A stretch of 64,000 nucleotides of DNA from Acinetobacter sp. TR3 (GTDB taxonomy: Bacteria > Pseudomonadota > Gammaproteobacteria > Pseudomonadales > Moraxellaceae): contig NZ_CP114264.1 of NCBI RefSeq assembly GCF_027105055.1, positions 124,001-188,000 on the forward strand, given 5' to 3'. Both the position numbers and the translations under genes were made by a program. Under the pieces are notes generated by a model. The model was not told the DNA's origin. It did not search any database and saw only the letters and a list, made by a program, of their open reading frames with translations. Shown piece after piece: positions 36,740 through 50,294 of the stretch. Numbering within the stretch: the first letter of the stretch is position 1; each line of letters begins with the position of its first letter.

Positions 36740-38716
36740 ATGCCTTCCAAGCCATCTTCGCAGTTTGCGAATGTGAATCCAAACGTGTTTTTAAGCACGG
36801 TGATTATCATTGCGATTTTTATCGCAATTGTCATTATCGCACCCAGTTCATTTGAACTTCTCACCCAACAGTTAAAGCAATGGATTACAGATTCTTTTAG
36901 TTGGTTTTATGTTTTATCTGTTGCTGTTTTTCTGATTCTACTGATTTATATTGCCTGTTCTGCCAGTGGGAAAATTAAGTTAGGACCCGATCATAGCCAA
37001 CCTGAATATAGCAATGGTTCGTGGTTTGCCATGCTGTTTACCGCAGGTATGGGCATCGGTTTGATGTTCTTCGGTGTTGCAGAACCTGTGATGCATTATG
37101 TCAGCCCACCGAGTGGAGATTCTGAAAGTATTGCATCTGCGCAACAAGCCTTAAGGATTACCTTTTTCCATTGGGGCTTACATGCATGGGCAATTTACGC
37201 CATGGTTGGATTGGCTTTAGCCTATTTTGCTTATCGCCATAATTTACCGTTAAAAACCCGTTCAGCATTATATCCCATTATTGGTAAGAAAATTTATGGT
37301 CCTTGGGGGGATGGGATTGATACCTTTGCGACCATTGGTACGGTTTTCGGGGTTGCGACCTCTTTAGGTTTTGGTGTGACGCAAATCAATTCAGGTCTGC
37401 ATTATCTATTTGGGGTTGAGCAAAGCAGCAATGTTCAGGTGATCCTGATTATTTTTGTCAGTGTTTTAGCATCTTTATCTGTTTTTTTAGGACTTGATAA
37501 AGGTGTAAAACGTCTCTCAGAACTGAATTTAATCTTGGCTTTAGTATTGCTCGCCTTTGTATTTATTGCGGGCCCAAGTATCTACTTGCTGCAAACGACG
37601 ATTCAAAATACAGGATCGTATATTTCGAATTTATTTAGCATGACTTTCAACCTATATGCCTATCAACCTAATGGCTGGATTGGCGGTTGGACGATTCTTT
37701 ATTGGGCATGGTGGATTTCATGGTCGCCGTTTGTGGGTATGTTTATTGCGCGCGTGTCACGAGGTCGAACCATCCGTGAGTTTATTGTGGGTGTGTTACT
37801 GATTCCAACAGGTTTCACCATTATCTGGATGGGGTTTTTAGGAAATGCAGCACTGTTTAGCATTATGCAAGAGCATAATGTTGCCTTAATTCAAGCAGTA
37901 CAGCACGATTCATCAGTCGCTTTATTTGAGTTTTTAAATCATTTGCCATTTTCGGGTGTGATGAGTTTGCTGGCAACCGTATTGGTGATGCTCTTTTTCG
38001 TAACATCTGCGGATTCGGGTGCTTTGGTTACCGATTATCTCACAGCTAAGACTGAAAACTCTCCAACATGGCAAAGACTATTTTGGACCGTATTGATGGC
38101 AGCCTTGGCCATTATCCTGCTATTGGTTGGTGGTCTGTCTGCATTGCAATCCTCTATTATTATGAGTGCATTGCCATTTACATTGGTCATGTTATTTATG
38201 AGTTGGGGTTTGCTCAAAGCCTTAAAATTGGATGTCACCAAAATGAAGGCCATTCAAGAGGCGCGTATTACGCCACGTGCCATCAATAATCCACGCAGTT
38301 GGCAGCAGCGTTTAGGTTTAATCATGCATTATCCGCATACTGAAACTGAAGTTCAGCACTATATCGACACACAAGTTCGTATGGCTTTTGAAAGTATTCA
38401 GCGTGAATTCAAACGCCGTCACTTGGAAGTGGGGATTCGTGAAATCGAAAATGGTCTGCAACTGCATGTCGATCATCATCATGAAATTAACTTCACTTAT
38501 AAAGTGATCTCACATTCTACTGTTCCACCAAGCTTCATGTTGGGACGAGCAGAGGAAGATGAGACCAATTACTTCCAAGCAGAAGTCTTTTTAAGAGAGG
38601 GTGGACAAAACTATGATGTAATGGATTGGACGCAAGAAGATTTAATCCAAGACATTATTGATCAATATGAACGTCATCTATACTTCTTGAATATTGTGAG
38701 AGGGAGTACTCCTTAA
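36740..38716 (+). CDS. BCCT-family choline/betaine transporter (BetT-like)
   Basis: This secondary transporter takes up choline, betaine or carnitine. It has 658 residues and twelve helices over about residues 10-500. The BCCT signature region is visible (GSWFAMLFTAGMGIGLMFFGVAEPVMHY and the Trp-rich WTILYWAWWISWSPFVGMFIARVSRGRT). A cytoplasmic C-terminal extension of about 150 residues is typical of osmosensing BetT proteins. No bet catabolic genes adjoin, so the exact substrate is open. Confidence 0.9.
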   Translation: MPSKPSSQFANVNPNVFLSTVIIIAIFIAIVIIAPSSFELLTQQLKQWITDSFSWFYVLSVAVFLILLIYIACSASGKIKLGPDHSQPEYSNGSWFAMLFTAGMGIGLMFFGVAEPVMHYVSPPSGDSESIASAQQALRITFFHWGLHAWAIYAMVGLALAYFAYRHNLPLKTRSALYPIIGKKIYGPWGDGIDTFATIGTVFGVATSLGFGVTQINSGLHYLFGVEQSSNVQVILIIFVSVLASLSVFLGLDKGVKRLSELNLILALVLLAFVFIAGPSIYLLQTTIQNTGSYISNLFSMTFNLYAYQPNGWIGGWTILYWAWWISWSPFVGMFIARVSRGRTIREFIVGVLLIPTGFTIIWMGFLGNAALFSIMQEHNVALIQAVQHDSSVALFEFLNHLPFSGVMSLLATVLVMLFFVTSADSGALVTDYLTAKTENSPTWQRLFWTVLMAALAIILLLVGGLSALQSSIIMSALPFTLVMLFMSWGLLKALKLDVTKMKAIQEARITPRAINNPRSWQQRLGLIMHYPHTETEVQHYIDTQVRMAFESIQREFKRRHLEVGIREIENGLQLHVDHHHEINFTYKVISHSTVPPSFMLGRAEEDETNYFQAEVFLREGGQNYDVMDWTQEDLIQDIIDQYERHLYFLNIVRGSTP

Positions 38717-38743
38717 GAGAAAGTACTTATTGCAATACTGAAA

Positions 38744-38777
38744 ACAACGGTTTTGAGCGATCAAAGCCGTTGTTTTT
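38744..38777 (+). terminator. Terminator of the BCCT transporter gene
   Basis: ACAACGG…TTTGA, loop GCGA, TCAAA…CCGTTGT with one wobble pair, followed by TTTTT. Confidence 0.88.
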
Positions 38778-39050
38778 ATTCTGGGTGGTGAAATTTCAAA
38801 CATCAATCGAATAAGAGACAGATTTTTGCATGGAGTAAGGTGGTTAAAATAAAAGCCAAATATAAAAATAAAGCTGCTTTATTGCTGATAATAAAAACAG
38901 ATTTTTAATAAAATATTTAAATTTCAGTTAGTTAGTTTATTTAAATTCACTTTTAAGATAATTAATAAATTTTAAATTATATAAATCAGTGAATTAGGTA
39001 AGTTAAAGTTTAAAAAAAAAACAACCGAATCATTTAATTTTTAAAAGGTG

Positions 39051-39078
39051 TTGCGTTGGTAGTGAAATGCTGTAGAAT
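39051..39078 (+). promoter_or_regulatory. rrn promoter P1 with A/T-rich upstream element
   Basis: TTGCGT, 16 bases, TAGAAT. Positions about 39009-39050 are A/T-tract rich, as expected of an UP element. It lies 340 bases before the 16S gene. Confidence 0.65.
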
Positions 39079-39190
39079 GCACATCCATCGGCGGTGATGC
39101 AGATAAAAACTTGTTGAGAAACAAGGATTTGGCTAGAAAGGTTAGATTCTTGGGTTGATTGGTAGGTTTAAAAAATATCGAAATTACCTG

Positions 39191-39218
39191 TTGACTTTAG
39201 TTTAGATTAGAGTAACAT
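39191..39218 (+). promoter_or_regulatory. rrn promoter P2
   Basis: TTGACT, 16 bases, TAACAT, about 200 bases before the 16S gene. Confidence 0.6.
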
Positions 39219-39270
39219 AGCCGACCTAGCTTGATGATGACGAATCATCGAGAAGATCATTAAGAGAATA

Positions 39271-39293
39271 GAAGAACAACTTGTGTGGATTTT
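39271..39293 (+). other. 5' arm of the pre-16S processing stem
   Basis: GAAGAACAACTTGTGTGGAT pairs almost perfectly with the segment 40981-41003 just after the 16S gene. This is the expected RNase III substrate that brackets 16S rRNA. Confidence 0.75.
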
Positions 39294-39420
39294 TACTGGT
39301 TGATCGATCGAAAATATTTCATTGATTGAATGGTAGAAATTTCTCGAAGTTTATTTGAGCGAATTTTTAGTCAGAAAATTGATGAGCCAAGATTTGTAGC
39401 CATAAGCTACTAATGATTTT

Positions 39421-40958
<1,538 letters not shown>

Positions 40959-41017
40959 ACGAAAGATTGACGATCGGTAAGAATCCACAACAAGTTGTTC
41001 TTCGAAGATGTATCTGA

Positions 41018-41094
<77 letters not shown>

Positions 41095-41130
41095 AATCTG
41101 AAAGATATATCGTTCATTAAGTGATAAGCT

Positions 41131-41206
41131 GGGGACTTAGCTTAGTTGGTAGAGCGCCTGCTTTGCACGCAGGAGGTCAGGAGTTCGACTCTCCTAGTCT
41201 CCACCA
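41131..41206 (+). tRNA. tRNA-Ala (TGC)
   Basis: 76 nt including CCA. The acceptor stem GGGGACT pairs with AGTCTCC (one wobble pair) and the anticodon loop is CTTTGCACG. It is in the 16S-23S spacer, 36 bases after tRNA-Ile. Confidence 0.97.
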
Positions 41207-41573
41207 TGTACTTTACAGAGTACAAGCTAAGAAGATTATAGAGTTTAGTGAATACAGTCTAATTTGACTGGTTTATTAATCTCTGTGATTTATCACAGTT
41301 TACTGCAAGCTGACGAGGCTGTAGTTAATCATTAACAGATTAGAATTTGAGTCTGAAATAAATTGTTCAAACTCGATTAAATAGGAAGATAACAAGTAAT
41401 TGTTAAATTAATATTTAATCTGAGAACTAGCAAAAACACTGAATCAAGCGTTTTGGTATATGAATTTAGATTGAAGCTGTATGGTGATTAAGTTCACAGA
41501 CAACGAATAGTAGCAATTAAGTTTGCAACGCTAACACTGACTTGTATGTGTTAACGACTGTTTGGGGTTGTAT
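41207..41573 (+). other. Spacer between tRNA-Ala and 23S
   Basis: Transcribed spacer without genes. Its last part (about 41558-41573) pairs with sequence after 23S (44465-44480) to form the pre-23S processing stem. Confidence 0.8.
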
Positions 41574-44464
<2,891 letters not shown>

Positions 44465-44638
44465 ACAACACCCAAACAGTTGTTGTATTCAAGATAAATT
44501 CAATACATAACTTGATTTAGTGTGAAAACTAGTTAAAATGCTGAACACAAAGTTAGACTCAATATCTAATCCGTTAATAACTCATTTGGAAAAAGCCTTG
44601 GCATAGATAAGACCAAAGCAAGTATCCATAAACAGTTT

Positions 44639-44752
44639 GCTGGCGACAATAGCAAGAGTGAACCACCTGATCCCTTCCCGAACTCAGAAGTGAAACCTCT
44701 TAGCGCTGATGGTAGTGTGGCGTTTGCCATGTGAGAGTAAGTCATCGCCAGC
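44639..44752 (+). rRNA. rrf: 5S ribosomal RNA
   Basis: About 114 nt. The terminal stem GCTGGCGA pairs with TCGCCAGC. The loop E/B landmarks CCGAACTCAGAAGTGAAAC are present. Confidence 0.96.
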
Positions 44753-44764
44753 TTTTAAATTATA

Positions 44765-44798
44765 AACACCCCTAACCTAACGGTTAGGGGTGTTTTTT
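44765..44798 (+). terminator. Terminator of the rrn operon
   Basis: A perfect 13-bp stem (AACACCCCTAACC and complement) with a 4-base loop is followed by a T-run. Confidence 0.95.
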
Positions 44799-44847
44799 AT
44801 GTTACATTTATTTTAATTATATGATTGTTGTTGATTAAGAAGATGTT

Positions 44848-45432
44848 ATGGATGGAATCTCATTAGAAAAAATTAAATCAAATTTTAAACAAGTAGAAAA
44901 TATACTATCTAATTCTACCCGTGTACACATTGATCGAGTTGAATATAGGACTTTCGATGAAGGGATGTGTGATGCTGTCTATTTTATTTGTAAAAAATCA
45001 CAAGGTTTAAATCCATTAGAAGCATTTATAACACTGGTTATTCATGAACTTCATTTTTATGAAGAATGGGATATTCTTGAAACAACTACAACAGATTTAA
45101 AAAATATTTTTGATATTTGGTTATTACCTATATTAGAGAAAGCTAATTTTAAAAAACTAACTGAACTGGAAGTACAAGAACAAACACAATGGATAGTGTA
45201 TTCTATCCAAAAATTAATAAAGAAAAATCAGAATGCGAAAAATCTAAAATACTCTGATCGTTGGGGAATTTATCATAACGATGTGGAGGTTACTCCAGTT
45301 GAAAGTTTTACTTTACCTATTTCTTCAGATATAAAATTAGCATTAGGATTAACAGCAGATTGGAATGAGGTAGAGATATTTTATGAAACTTCCGATGAGT
45401 ATGTGTTTTTCTCATGGTTTACGGGTGCATAA
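44848..45432 (+). CDS. Hypothetical protein of unknown function
   Basis: The 194-residue soluble, acidic and AT-rich coding sequence starts MDGISLEKIKSNFKQVEN. No signal peptide, membrane helix or recognised domain is seen. The composition resembles polymorphic-toxin immunity proteins, but no toxin gene is adjacent. The gene follows the rrn terminator and is the only unrecognised gene in its neighbourhood. Low GC hints at acquisition. Confidence 0.6.
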   Translation: MDGISLEKIKSNFKQVENILSNSTRVHIDRVEYRTFDEGMCDAVYFICKKSQGLNPLEAFITLVIHELHFYEEWDILETTTTDLKNIFDIWLLPILEKANFKKLTELEVQEQTQWIVYSIQKLIKKNQNAKNLKYSDRWGIYHNDVEVTPVESFTLPISSDIKLALGLTADWNEVEIFYETSDEYVFFSWFTGA

Positions 45433-45512
45433 TCGGCGAAGAAAACTATAAATATGGGAAAAACTTTTCATAAATCTTAACGTTTTCTACTTTCCTCCTT
45501 GGCTGACAAGCC

Positions 45513-45533
45513 TATAATGCTTAAGAAGCATTC
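45513..45533 (+). promoter_or_regulatory. -10 element and leader hairpin of cysK
   Basis: TATAAT at 45513-45518, 37 bases before the cysK start; the -35 is poor. The adjoining AATGCTT-AAG-AAGCATT is a perfect 7-bp hairpin at the likely 5' end of the message. Confidence 0.45.
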
Positions 45534-45554
45534 CAAATCTAATAAGGAAATAAC

Positions 45555-46556
45555 ATGTCGACCGATCAACAATTTCCAACGCCTGCCAACCTTGGTATCG
45601 CAGTTTATGCAAACAATGCAGAAGCGATAGGCAATACACCTTTAGTTCGTATCAATCGTTTGATTAAATCAGATGCTACAGTATTGGCAAAAGTGGAAAG
45701 CCGTAATCCTGCATTTTCAGTAAAATGCCGTATTGGTGCAGCGTTGATTGCGGATGCGGAAAAACGTGGTGTACTTAAAACAGGTATGCATATTGTGGAA
45801 CCGACTAGCGGTAATACAGGGATTGCTTTAGCATTTGTTGCAGCAGCAAAAGGTTATCCTATTACTTTAACTATGCCAGCAAGTATGAGCTTAGAGCGTA
45901 GAAAAGTACTGAAAGCTTTAGGCGCAAATCTTGTTCTGACCGAGCCAGCAAAAGGTATGAAAGGTGCAGTTGATGAGGCTGTCCGTTTAGCGACTGAAAA
46001 TCCAGAGATTTATTTCCTACCACAACAATTTGAGAATCCAGCCAATCCTCAAATTCATGTCGATACGACTGGTCCTGAAATCTGGCAGGCAACCAATGGT
46101 CAAGTGGACATTCTTGTGGCGGGTGTCGGTACAGGTGGTACGATTACGGGTATTTCACGCTATTTTGAGCAAGTCCAGAATAAACCTCTTTATTCAGTTG
46201 CGGTTGAACCAGCAGAATCTCCAATTATCACTCAAACTAAAAATGGTGAAAGCATCACACCTGCACCGCATAAAATTCAGGGGATTGGTGCGAATTTTAT
46301 TCCTAAAAACTTAGACCTAGACTTGGTCGATGAAGTGTTGCCAGTGAATAGTGCGGATGCGATTGAGTGGGCAAGAAAATGTGCAACGCAAGAAGGAATT
46401 TTAGTGGGTATTTCAAGCGGTGCAGCATTGGCGGCGGCAGCAAAAATTGCTGAACGTCCTGAAAATGCAGGCAAAACGATTGTTGTAATTTTACCTGATA
46501 GCGGTGAACGTTATTTGTCTTCAGTGTTATTTGAAGGTTTGTTTGACGAAGCGTAA
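45555..46556 (+). CDS. cysK: Cysteine synthase A
   Basis: This PLP enzyme makes cysteine from O-acetylserine and sulfide. It has 333 residues. The PLP-binding Lys is Lys57 in [11 protein letters not shown], the substrate loop is [12 protein letters not shown], the phosphate loop is [10 protein letters not shown], and the C-terminal PDSGERYLS is present. Good ribosome site (AAGGAA). Monocistronic with its own terminator. Confidence 0.96.
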   Translation: MSTDQQFPTPANLGIAVYANNAEAIGNTPLVRINRLIKSDATVLAKVESRNPAFSVKCRIGAALIADAEKRGVLKTGMHIVEPTSGNTGIALAFVAAAKGYPITLTMPASMSLERRKVLKALGANLVLTEPAKGMKGAVDEAVRLATENPEIYFLPQQFENPANPQIHVDTTGPEIWQATNGQVDILVAGVGTGGTITGISRYFEQVQNKPLYSVAVEPAESPIITQTKNGESITPAPHKIQGIGANFIPKNLDLDLVDEVLPVNSADAIEWARKCATQEGILVGISSGAALAAAAKIAERPENAGKTIVVILPDSGERYLSSVLFEGLFDEA

Positions 46557-46576
46557 TTTCATTATTCAGCCAATAA

Positions 46577-46607
46577 AAACCATGCCTAAGAGCATGGTTT
46601 TTTATTT
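46577..46607. terminator. Terminator between cysK and the lytic transglycosylase gene
   Basis: AAACCATGC, 6-base loop, GCATGGTTT and a T-run; a usable bidirectional terminator. Confidence 0.88.
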
Positions 46608-46617
46608 ACTCTTTATT

Positions 46618-47193
46618 TTATAGGGCTTTTTTTAAGATTTTTTCATGACGTTTTACTGAACGAGCATACTTTTTACCTTTATGGCGTGTCCAAAAACTCC
46701 GTTCATAACCTGATGGCCCAACATTATAATACGCTACGGCTTTTGACCAACTGCCAGCTGATTTATAATAGGTCGATAGGATATATGCACCGCAATTAAT
46801 ATTAGTATTTTCATCATAAAGATTGCCAGGACAAGACTGGCGCCAATGAGTCGAAACTATTTGAGTTAAACCGATCGCACCTGTAGGGGAGCGTGCTGAA
46901 CTATTATAATTTGATTCTTGGCGAATGAGCGCAGCGAGTAAAGTTGGTGATACGTCATAACGCTCTGCGTTTTGCACGATCATTGGGGATAAGCGATTTG
47001 CTGTATTTGGAGAAACAGAATAGGCATTTTGTATTCCTGATGACAATTGATTAGAGCGATTGGCAAATGATCCACTTAAACTACTGCAAGCTGTCATATT
47101 GATTGCAATCACGATCAAACTTATTTGAAGAATCAGCCTTTTTAATTTTTTTATAGATCGTTGTTGATCAGTGTGAATGGAGATGAGTTGCAA
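46618..47193 (-). CDS. Lytic transglycosylase lipoprotein (SLT domain)
   Basis: This enzyme cleaves peptidoglycan to anhydromuropeptides. It has 191 residues. A signal sequence has a lipobox ending in Cys36 (NMTAC). The SLT domain spans about residues 75-175, with the catalytic Glu93 in ALIRQESNYN and downstream GAIGLTQI and AVAYYNVGP. This is one of the short MltE/Slt-like types. It lies downstream of the putative CsrB-like RNA on the same strand; the RNA's terminator separates them. Confidence 0.92.
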   Translation of the reverse strand: MQLISIHTDQQRSIKKLKRLILQISLIVIAINMTACSSLSGSFANRSNQLSSGIQNAYSVSPNTANRLSPMIVQNAERYDVSPTLLAALIRQESNYNSSARSPTGAIGLTQIVSTHWRQSCPGNLYDENTNINCGAYILSTYYKSAGSWSKAVAYYNVGPSGYERSFWTRHKGKKYARSVKRHEKILKKAL

Positions 47194-47294
47194 AATAATG
47201 AACCGTTAGCGTTAAGTTAAATGGATGGTATTAACAGCACATAGATGAGTCAATAACAGTTATTTTATGATATGTGAATATGATAATTGATTAA

Positions 47295-47410
47295 TAAAAA
47301 AGCCCCGACATCCTGTCGAGGCTTTCTCATATTTGGTTTCTTGCCGTTAACTCCTGTCAACGACCACATCCTGTGTTTCTTGTTGTTCTGAATGAGACAT
47401 CCTGTCTCTC
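47295..47410 (-). ncRNA. Candidate CsrB/RsmY-like CsrA-sequestering small RNA
   Basis: Read on the minus strand, about 115 nt carry four ACAGGA motifs, each displayed in a hairpin loop: GAGAC-AGGAT-GTCTC, CAC-AGGAT-GTG, GTTGAC-AGGA-GTTAAC, and the terminator stem AAAGCC…CGAC-AGGAT-GTCG…GGCTTT followed by a T-run. GGA in hairpin loops with flanking ACA…UG is the known CsrA/RsmA binding signature. Length and motif count resemble RsmX/RsmY of Pseudomonas. A TATAAA -10 lies at 47421-47416. Start and end are estimates. Expected role: titrate CsrA. Confidence 0.78.
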
Positions 47411-47470
47411 TATGATTTATATATTAGACATTTAAGGTATTGCTGTATATTCGTCAATCACCGCAAGCGG

Positions 47471-47488
47471 TGTACGTTTTTGCGTACA
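47471..47488 (-). promoter_or_regulatory. GacA-box-like upstream activating palindrome
   Basis: TGTACG-N6-CGTACA is an 18-bp dyad. The Pseudomonas GacA box that drives rsm RNAs is TGTAAG-N6-CTTACA, so each half differs at one position and the spacing is identical. The centre is about 70 bp upstream of the inferred RNA start. Confidence 0.65.
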
Positions 47489-47656
47489 AAATTTTATTAC
47501 ATGGAGAGGTGACTTCTACTCGCTACTTTGTAGTGATGTGATATATCACGGTTTTGGGTTGTCATCTTTTCGCCATAAATACTTCATTTTATTGCAGTAA
47601 AAACGTCATCAAGGCTTGTTTAAATTTATTCTAATTTTTACCAAACGTATAAAATT

Positions 47657-48907
47657 ATGAACAAGACAATTTTAGTGATGCTTTTCTGTTGTACCGCTTT
47701 GGGTCTGACCGCTTGTAATGATGATAATCAAGAGCAAACTACATCGACAGACACCGTGACAGAACCAACACTTATTTCTTTTGCCAAACTTCCTGTAGCA
47801 ACCTATGCGGCAGGACCTGATTCTGGTAAAGCAGTGAGTGGTGCGAATGGCATCTATCCACCTTTTAAAGGACAACCTGTGCAAGGCTTCTCTGCCGCTT
47901 TAAAAAATGATGATGGCAGCTATATGGCGATGGCGGATAATGGTTTTGGTACACAAGATAACTCGGCTGATTTCTTACTTCGGATTTATAAATTAAAACC
48001 TGACTTTAAAACCAAAGCGAAAGGTACAGGACAGGTCACTGTACAAAGCTTTATTCAGTTACGCGATCCAAATAAGTTAATTCCTTTTGAGATTATCAAT
48101 GGTAATACCTCGGAACGTTTATTGACGGGAGCGGATTTTGATCCTGAATCGATGCAACGCGCGGCAGATGGAACGTATTGGATTGGGGATGAGTTTGGTC
48201 CGTATCTGTTACATTTCTCAGCAGAGGGAATATTGTTAGATGCACCTATTCCGCTCCCAAATCCATTGAATTCAACACAAGAATTGCGTTCACCACAAAA
48301 CCAGTTCAATAAAGCCAAGATCAATTATGTTGAACCTTTAGTCCAACGAAGTGGTGGTTTTGAAGGTATGGCGATTTCACCTGATGGTAAATATTTATAT
48401 CCATTGCTTGAAAAACCCTTGGTGAATGATTCGACGGGGAAATTGTTGATTTCTCAGTTCGATCTCCAGAAAAAAGCCTATACGGGACTGTACTATTGGT
48501 TTGTGCTTGATAGTAAAGCGACCAATATTGGAGATTTTCAACTTTTTAATGACAAAGAAGGCATCATCATTGAACGTGATGCAAGTCAAAATAATTTAGG
48601 CGGTTATAAGAAGTTGATTCGTGTGAAATTTAACGAACCGAAACAAGCGGTTGCACGTGAAGATCTCGTCGATTTAATCAAAATATCTAATCCTAATGCT
48701 CTTTTTGGTACAGTACGAGAAGGAGATATTGGTACAGGTTCTGTATTTGCTTTCCCATTTGAAACCATTGAAGATGTGATTATTGAAAATGGTACAACGT
48801 TGACTGTATTGAATGACAATAACTTCCCTGGATCATCAGGACGTAATTCGAAGCAAGCTGATGATAATGAAATCATTCAGATTCGTTTGCCGAAAGCGTT
48901 ATTTTAA
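47657..48907 (+). CDS. Phytase-like esterase lipoprotein
   Basis: The 416-residue protein has a signal peptide and lipobox ending in Cys20 (LGLTAC). The body matches the esterase-like phytase family: FSAALKNDDGSYMAMADNGFG, ADFDPESMQRAADGTYWIGDEFGPYLLHF, GGFEGMAISPDGKYLYPLLEKPL. This is a beta-propeller-like enzyme of unclear substrate, probably acting on phosphate esters in the periplasm. Confidence 0.82.
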   Translation: MNKTILVMLFCCTALGLTACNDDNQEQTTSTDTVTEPTLISFAKLPVATYAAGPDSGKAVSGANGIYPPFKGQPVQGFSAALKNDDGSYMAMADNGFGTQDNSADFLLRIYKLKPDFKTKAKGTGQVTVQSFIQLRDPNKLIPFEIINGNTSERLLTGADFDPESMQRAADGTYWIGDEFGPYLLHFSAEGILLDAPIPLPNPLNSTQELRSPQNQFNKAKINYVEPLVQRSGGFEGMAISPDGKYLYPLLEKPLVNDSTGKLLISQFDLQKKAYTGLYYWFVLDSKATNIGDFQLFNDKEGIIIERDASQNNLGGYKKLIRVKFNEPKQAVAREDLVDLIKISNPNALFGTVREGDIGTGSVFAFPFETIEDVIIENGTTLTVLNDNNFPGSSGRNSKQADDNEIIQIRLPKALF

Positions 48908-48985
48908 GTTGACGGTAAAAATAGCCGAAATGATCATTCCGCATTTTGGCTGAAAGCGTATACTGATCAGGCATAAGGAGTCCGA

Positions 48986-50188
48986 ATGTCTGAGTCAGTG
49001 CTACGCCCAACCCATATTGAATATGGTTCGAAATCGTTTACTGCGATTTTATGGTCTTTGTTCTTTGCTGGTTTTGCATCCTTTTCATCGTTGTATTGTG
49101 TACAACCGATGATGCCAATTTTTGCAAAATTCTTTCAGGTCACGCCGACGCATAGTAGTTTTCCATTATCTTTTTCAACCGTTGCTTTGGCGATAGGACT
49201 GCTGTTTACAGGCTTTATTTCTGATCGCTTTGGGCGTAAATCAATTATGGTTTGTGCCTTATTCCTCGTTTCGATTTTATTGTTAATCAGTGCCTCATTT
49301 CCAGTTTGGGAAATTTTTCTTAGCACCCGTATTTTTATTGGTTTAGCCGTGAGTGGTGTGGCTGCTGTTGCAATGACTTATATCGGCGAAGAAATTGCGC
49401 AGAAAGATATCGGTTTTGCGATGGGATTGTATATCTCTGGCACAGCGATTGGCGGCATGGGTGGACGTTTAATTGCAGGGGTATTGGTTGACTTTATTTC
49501 TTGGCAATCTGCAACCTATATCATTGGTTTTCTAAATTTTATTATTGCCTGTTTATTTTATTTATTGTTGCCCAAATCAGAGCATTTCAAACCATATCCG
49601 TTCCGATTTTCCCGTTTTAAAGCAGCGTTTGAGCAAAATTTAAAAGACTCGAAACTACGAATTTTATTTGCCCAAGGCTTTATTTTAATGGGCTGTCTAG
49701 TCACAGTTTTTAACTATATTAGTTATCACTTATTAGAAGCGCCATTTCATTTATCACAAACTTGGATTGGTTTGATTTCGATTGCTTATCTTGCTGGAAT
49801 TTATAGTTCACCGAAAGCTGCGCAATGGGGGTATCAACATGGTCGAGCAAAAGTGCTGCCTTTTTTATTATTTAGCATGATGGTTGGCCTGTTCATTACG
49901 CTTATTCCTTCGCTTTGGGCAATTTTACTGGGATTGACGATTTTCACTTTTTCATTTTTTGCGGCACATTCAACTGCAAGTAGTTGGGTCTCAGTGCAAG
50001 CTGTGCAATATCGGGCAGTTGCTTCTTCGCTGTATTTATTTTGCTATTACATCGGCTCAAGTTTGCTTGGGAGTAGTGGTGGTTTGGTCTGGGAGCATTT
50101 TGGATGGATTGGAATTAATTTGAGTGTCGGAGTGGTCTTAGTGATTGGTTTTGCGCTCGCGATACACTTAATGAAAAAACGAAACTAA
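48986..50188 (+). CDS. MFS transporter (YnfM-like)
   Basis: This inner-membrane exporter has 400 residues and 12 helices. The MFS motif between helices 2 and 3 is GFISDRFGRKSIM. An arabinose-efflux/YnfM-type domain is visible in QPMMPIFAKFFQVTPTHSSFPLSF. Substrate unknown. Strong ribosome site (AAGGAG). Confidence 0.88.
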   Translation: MSESVLRPTHIEYGSKSFTAILWSLFFAGFASFSSLYCVQPMMPIFAKFFQVTPTHSSFPLSFSTVALAIGLLFTGFISDRFGRKSIMVCALFLVSILLLISASFPVWEIFLSTRIFIGLAVSGVAAVAMTYIGEEIAQKDIGFAMGLYISGTAIGGMGGRLIAGVLVDFISWQSATYIIGFLNFIIACLFYLLLPKSEHFKPYPFRFSRFKAAFEQNLKDSKLRILFAQGFILMGCLVTVFNYISYHLLEAPFHLSQTWIGLISIAYLAGIYSSPKAAQWGYQHGRAKVLPFLLFSMMVGLFITLIPSLWAILLGLTIFTFSFFAAHSTASSWVSVQAVQYRAVASSLYLFCYYIGSSLLGSSGGLVWEHFGWIGINLSVGVVLVIGFALAIHLMKKRN

Positions 50189-50294
50189 AACGACAAATAA
50201 AGTCGCATAAACTTGATAAAAGTCCTGAAAATTTAGTAATTTAAATAAGCACCTATTTGGGTGTAGAGATAATATTAAAATTGGGGGAGATAAG

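Larger units (their letters stand above)
47194..47656. other. 463-bp intergenic region containing a CsrB-like RNA
   Basis: Contains the minus-strand small RNA and its GacA-box-like element (both listed). A perfect 12-bp palindrome GTGATATATCAC at 47538-47549 lies closer to the phytase-like gene and could be a regulator site for either direction. No ORF. Confidence 0.7.

Noticed and set aside
47295..47410. CRISPR-like or simple repeat array, considered because CATCCTGT recurs three times
   Set aside because: Copies are short, unevenly spaced and each sits in a different stem; the pattern fits CsrA-binding loops rather than CRISPR repeats.
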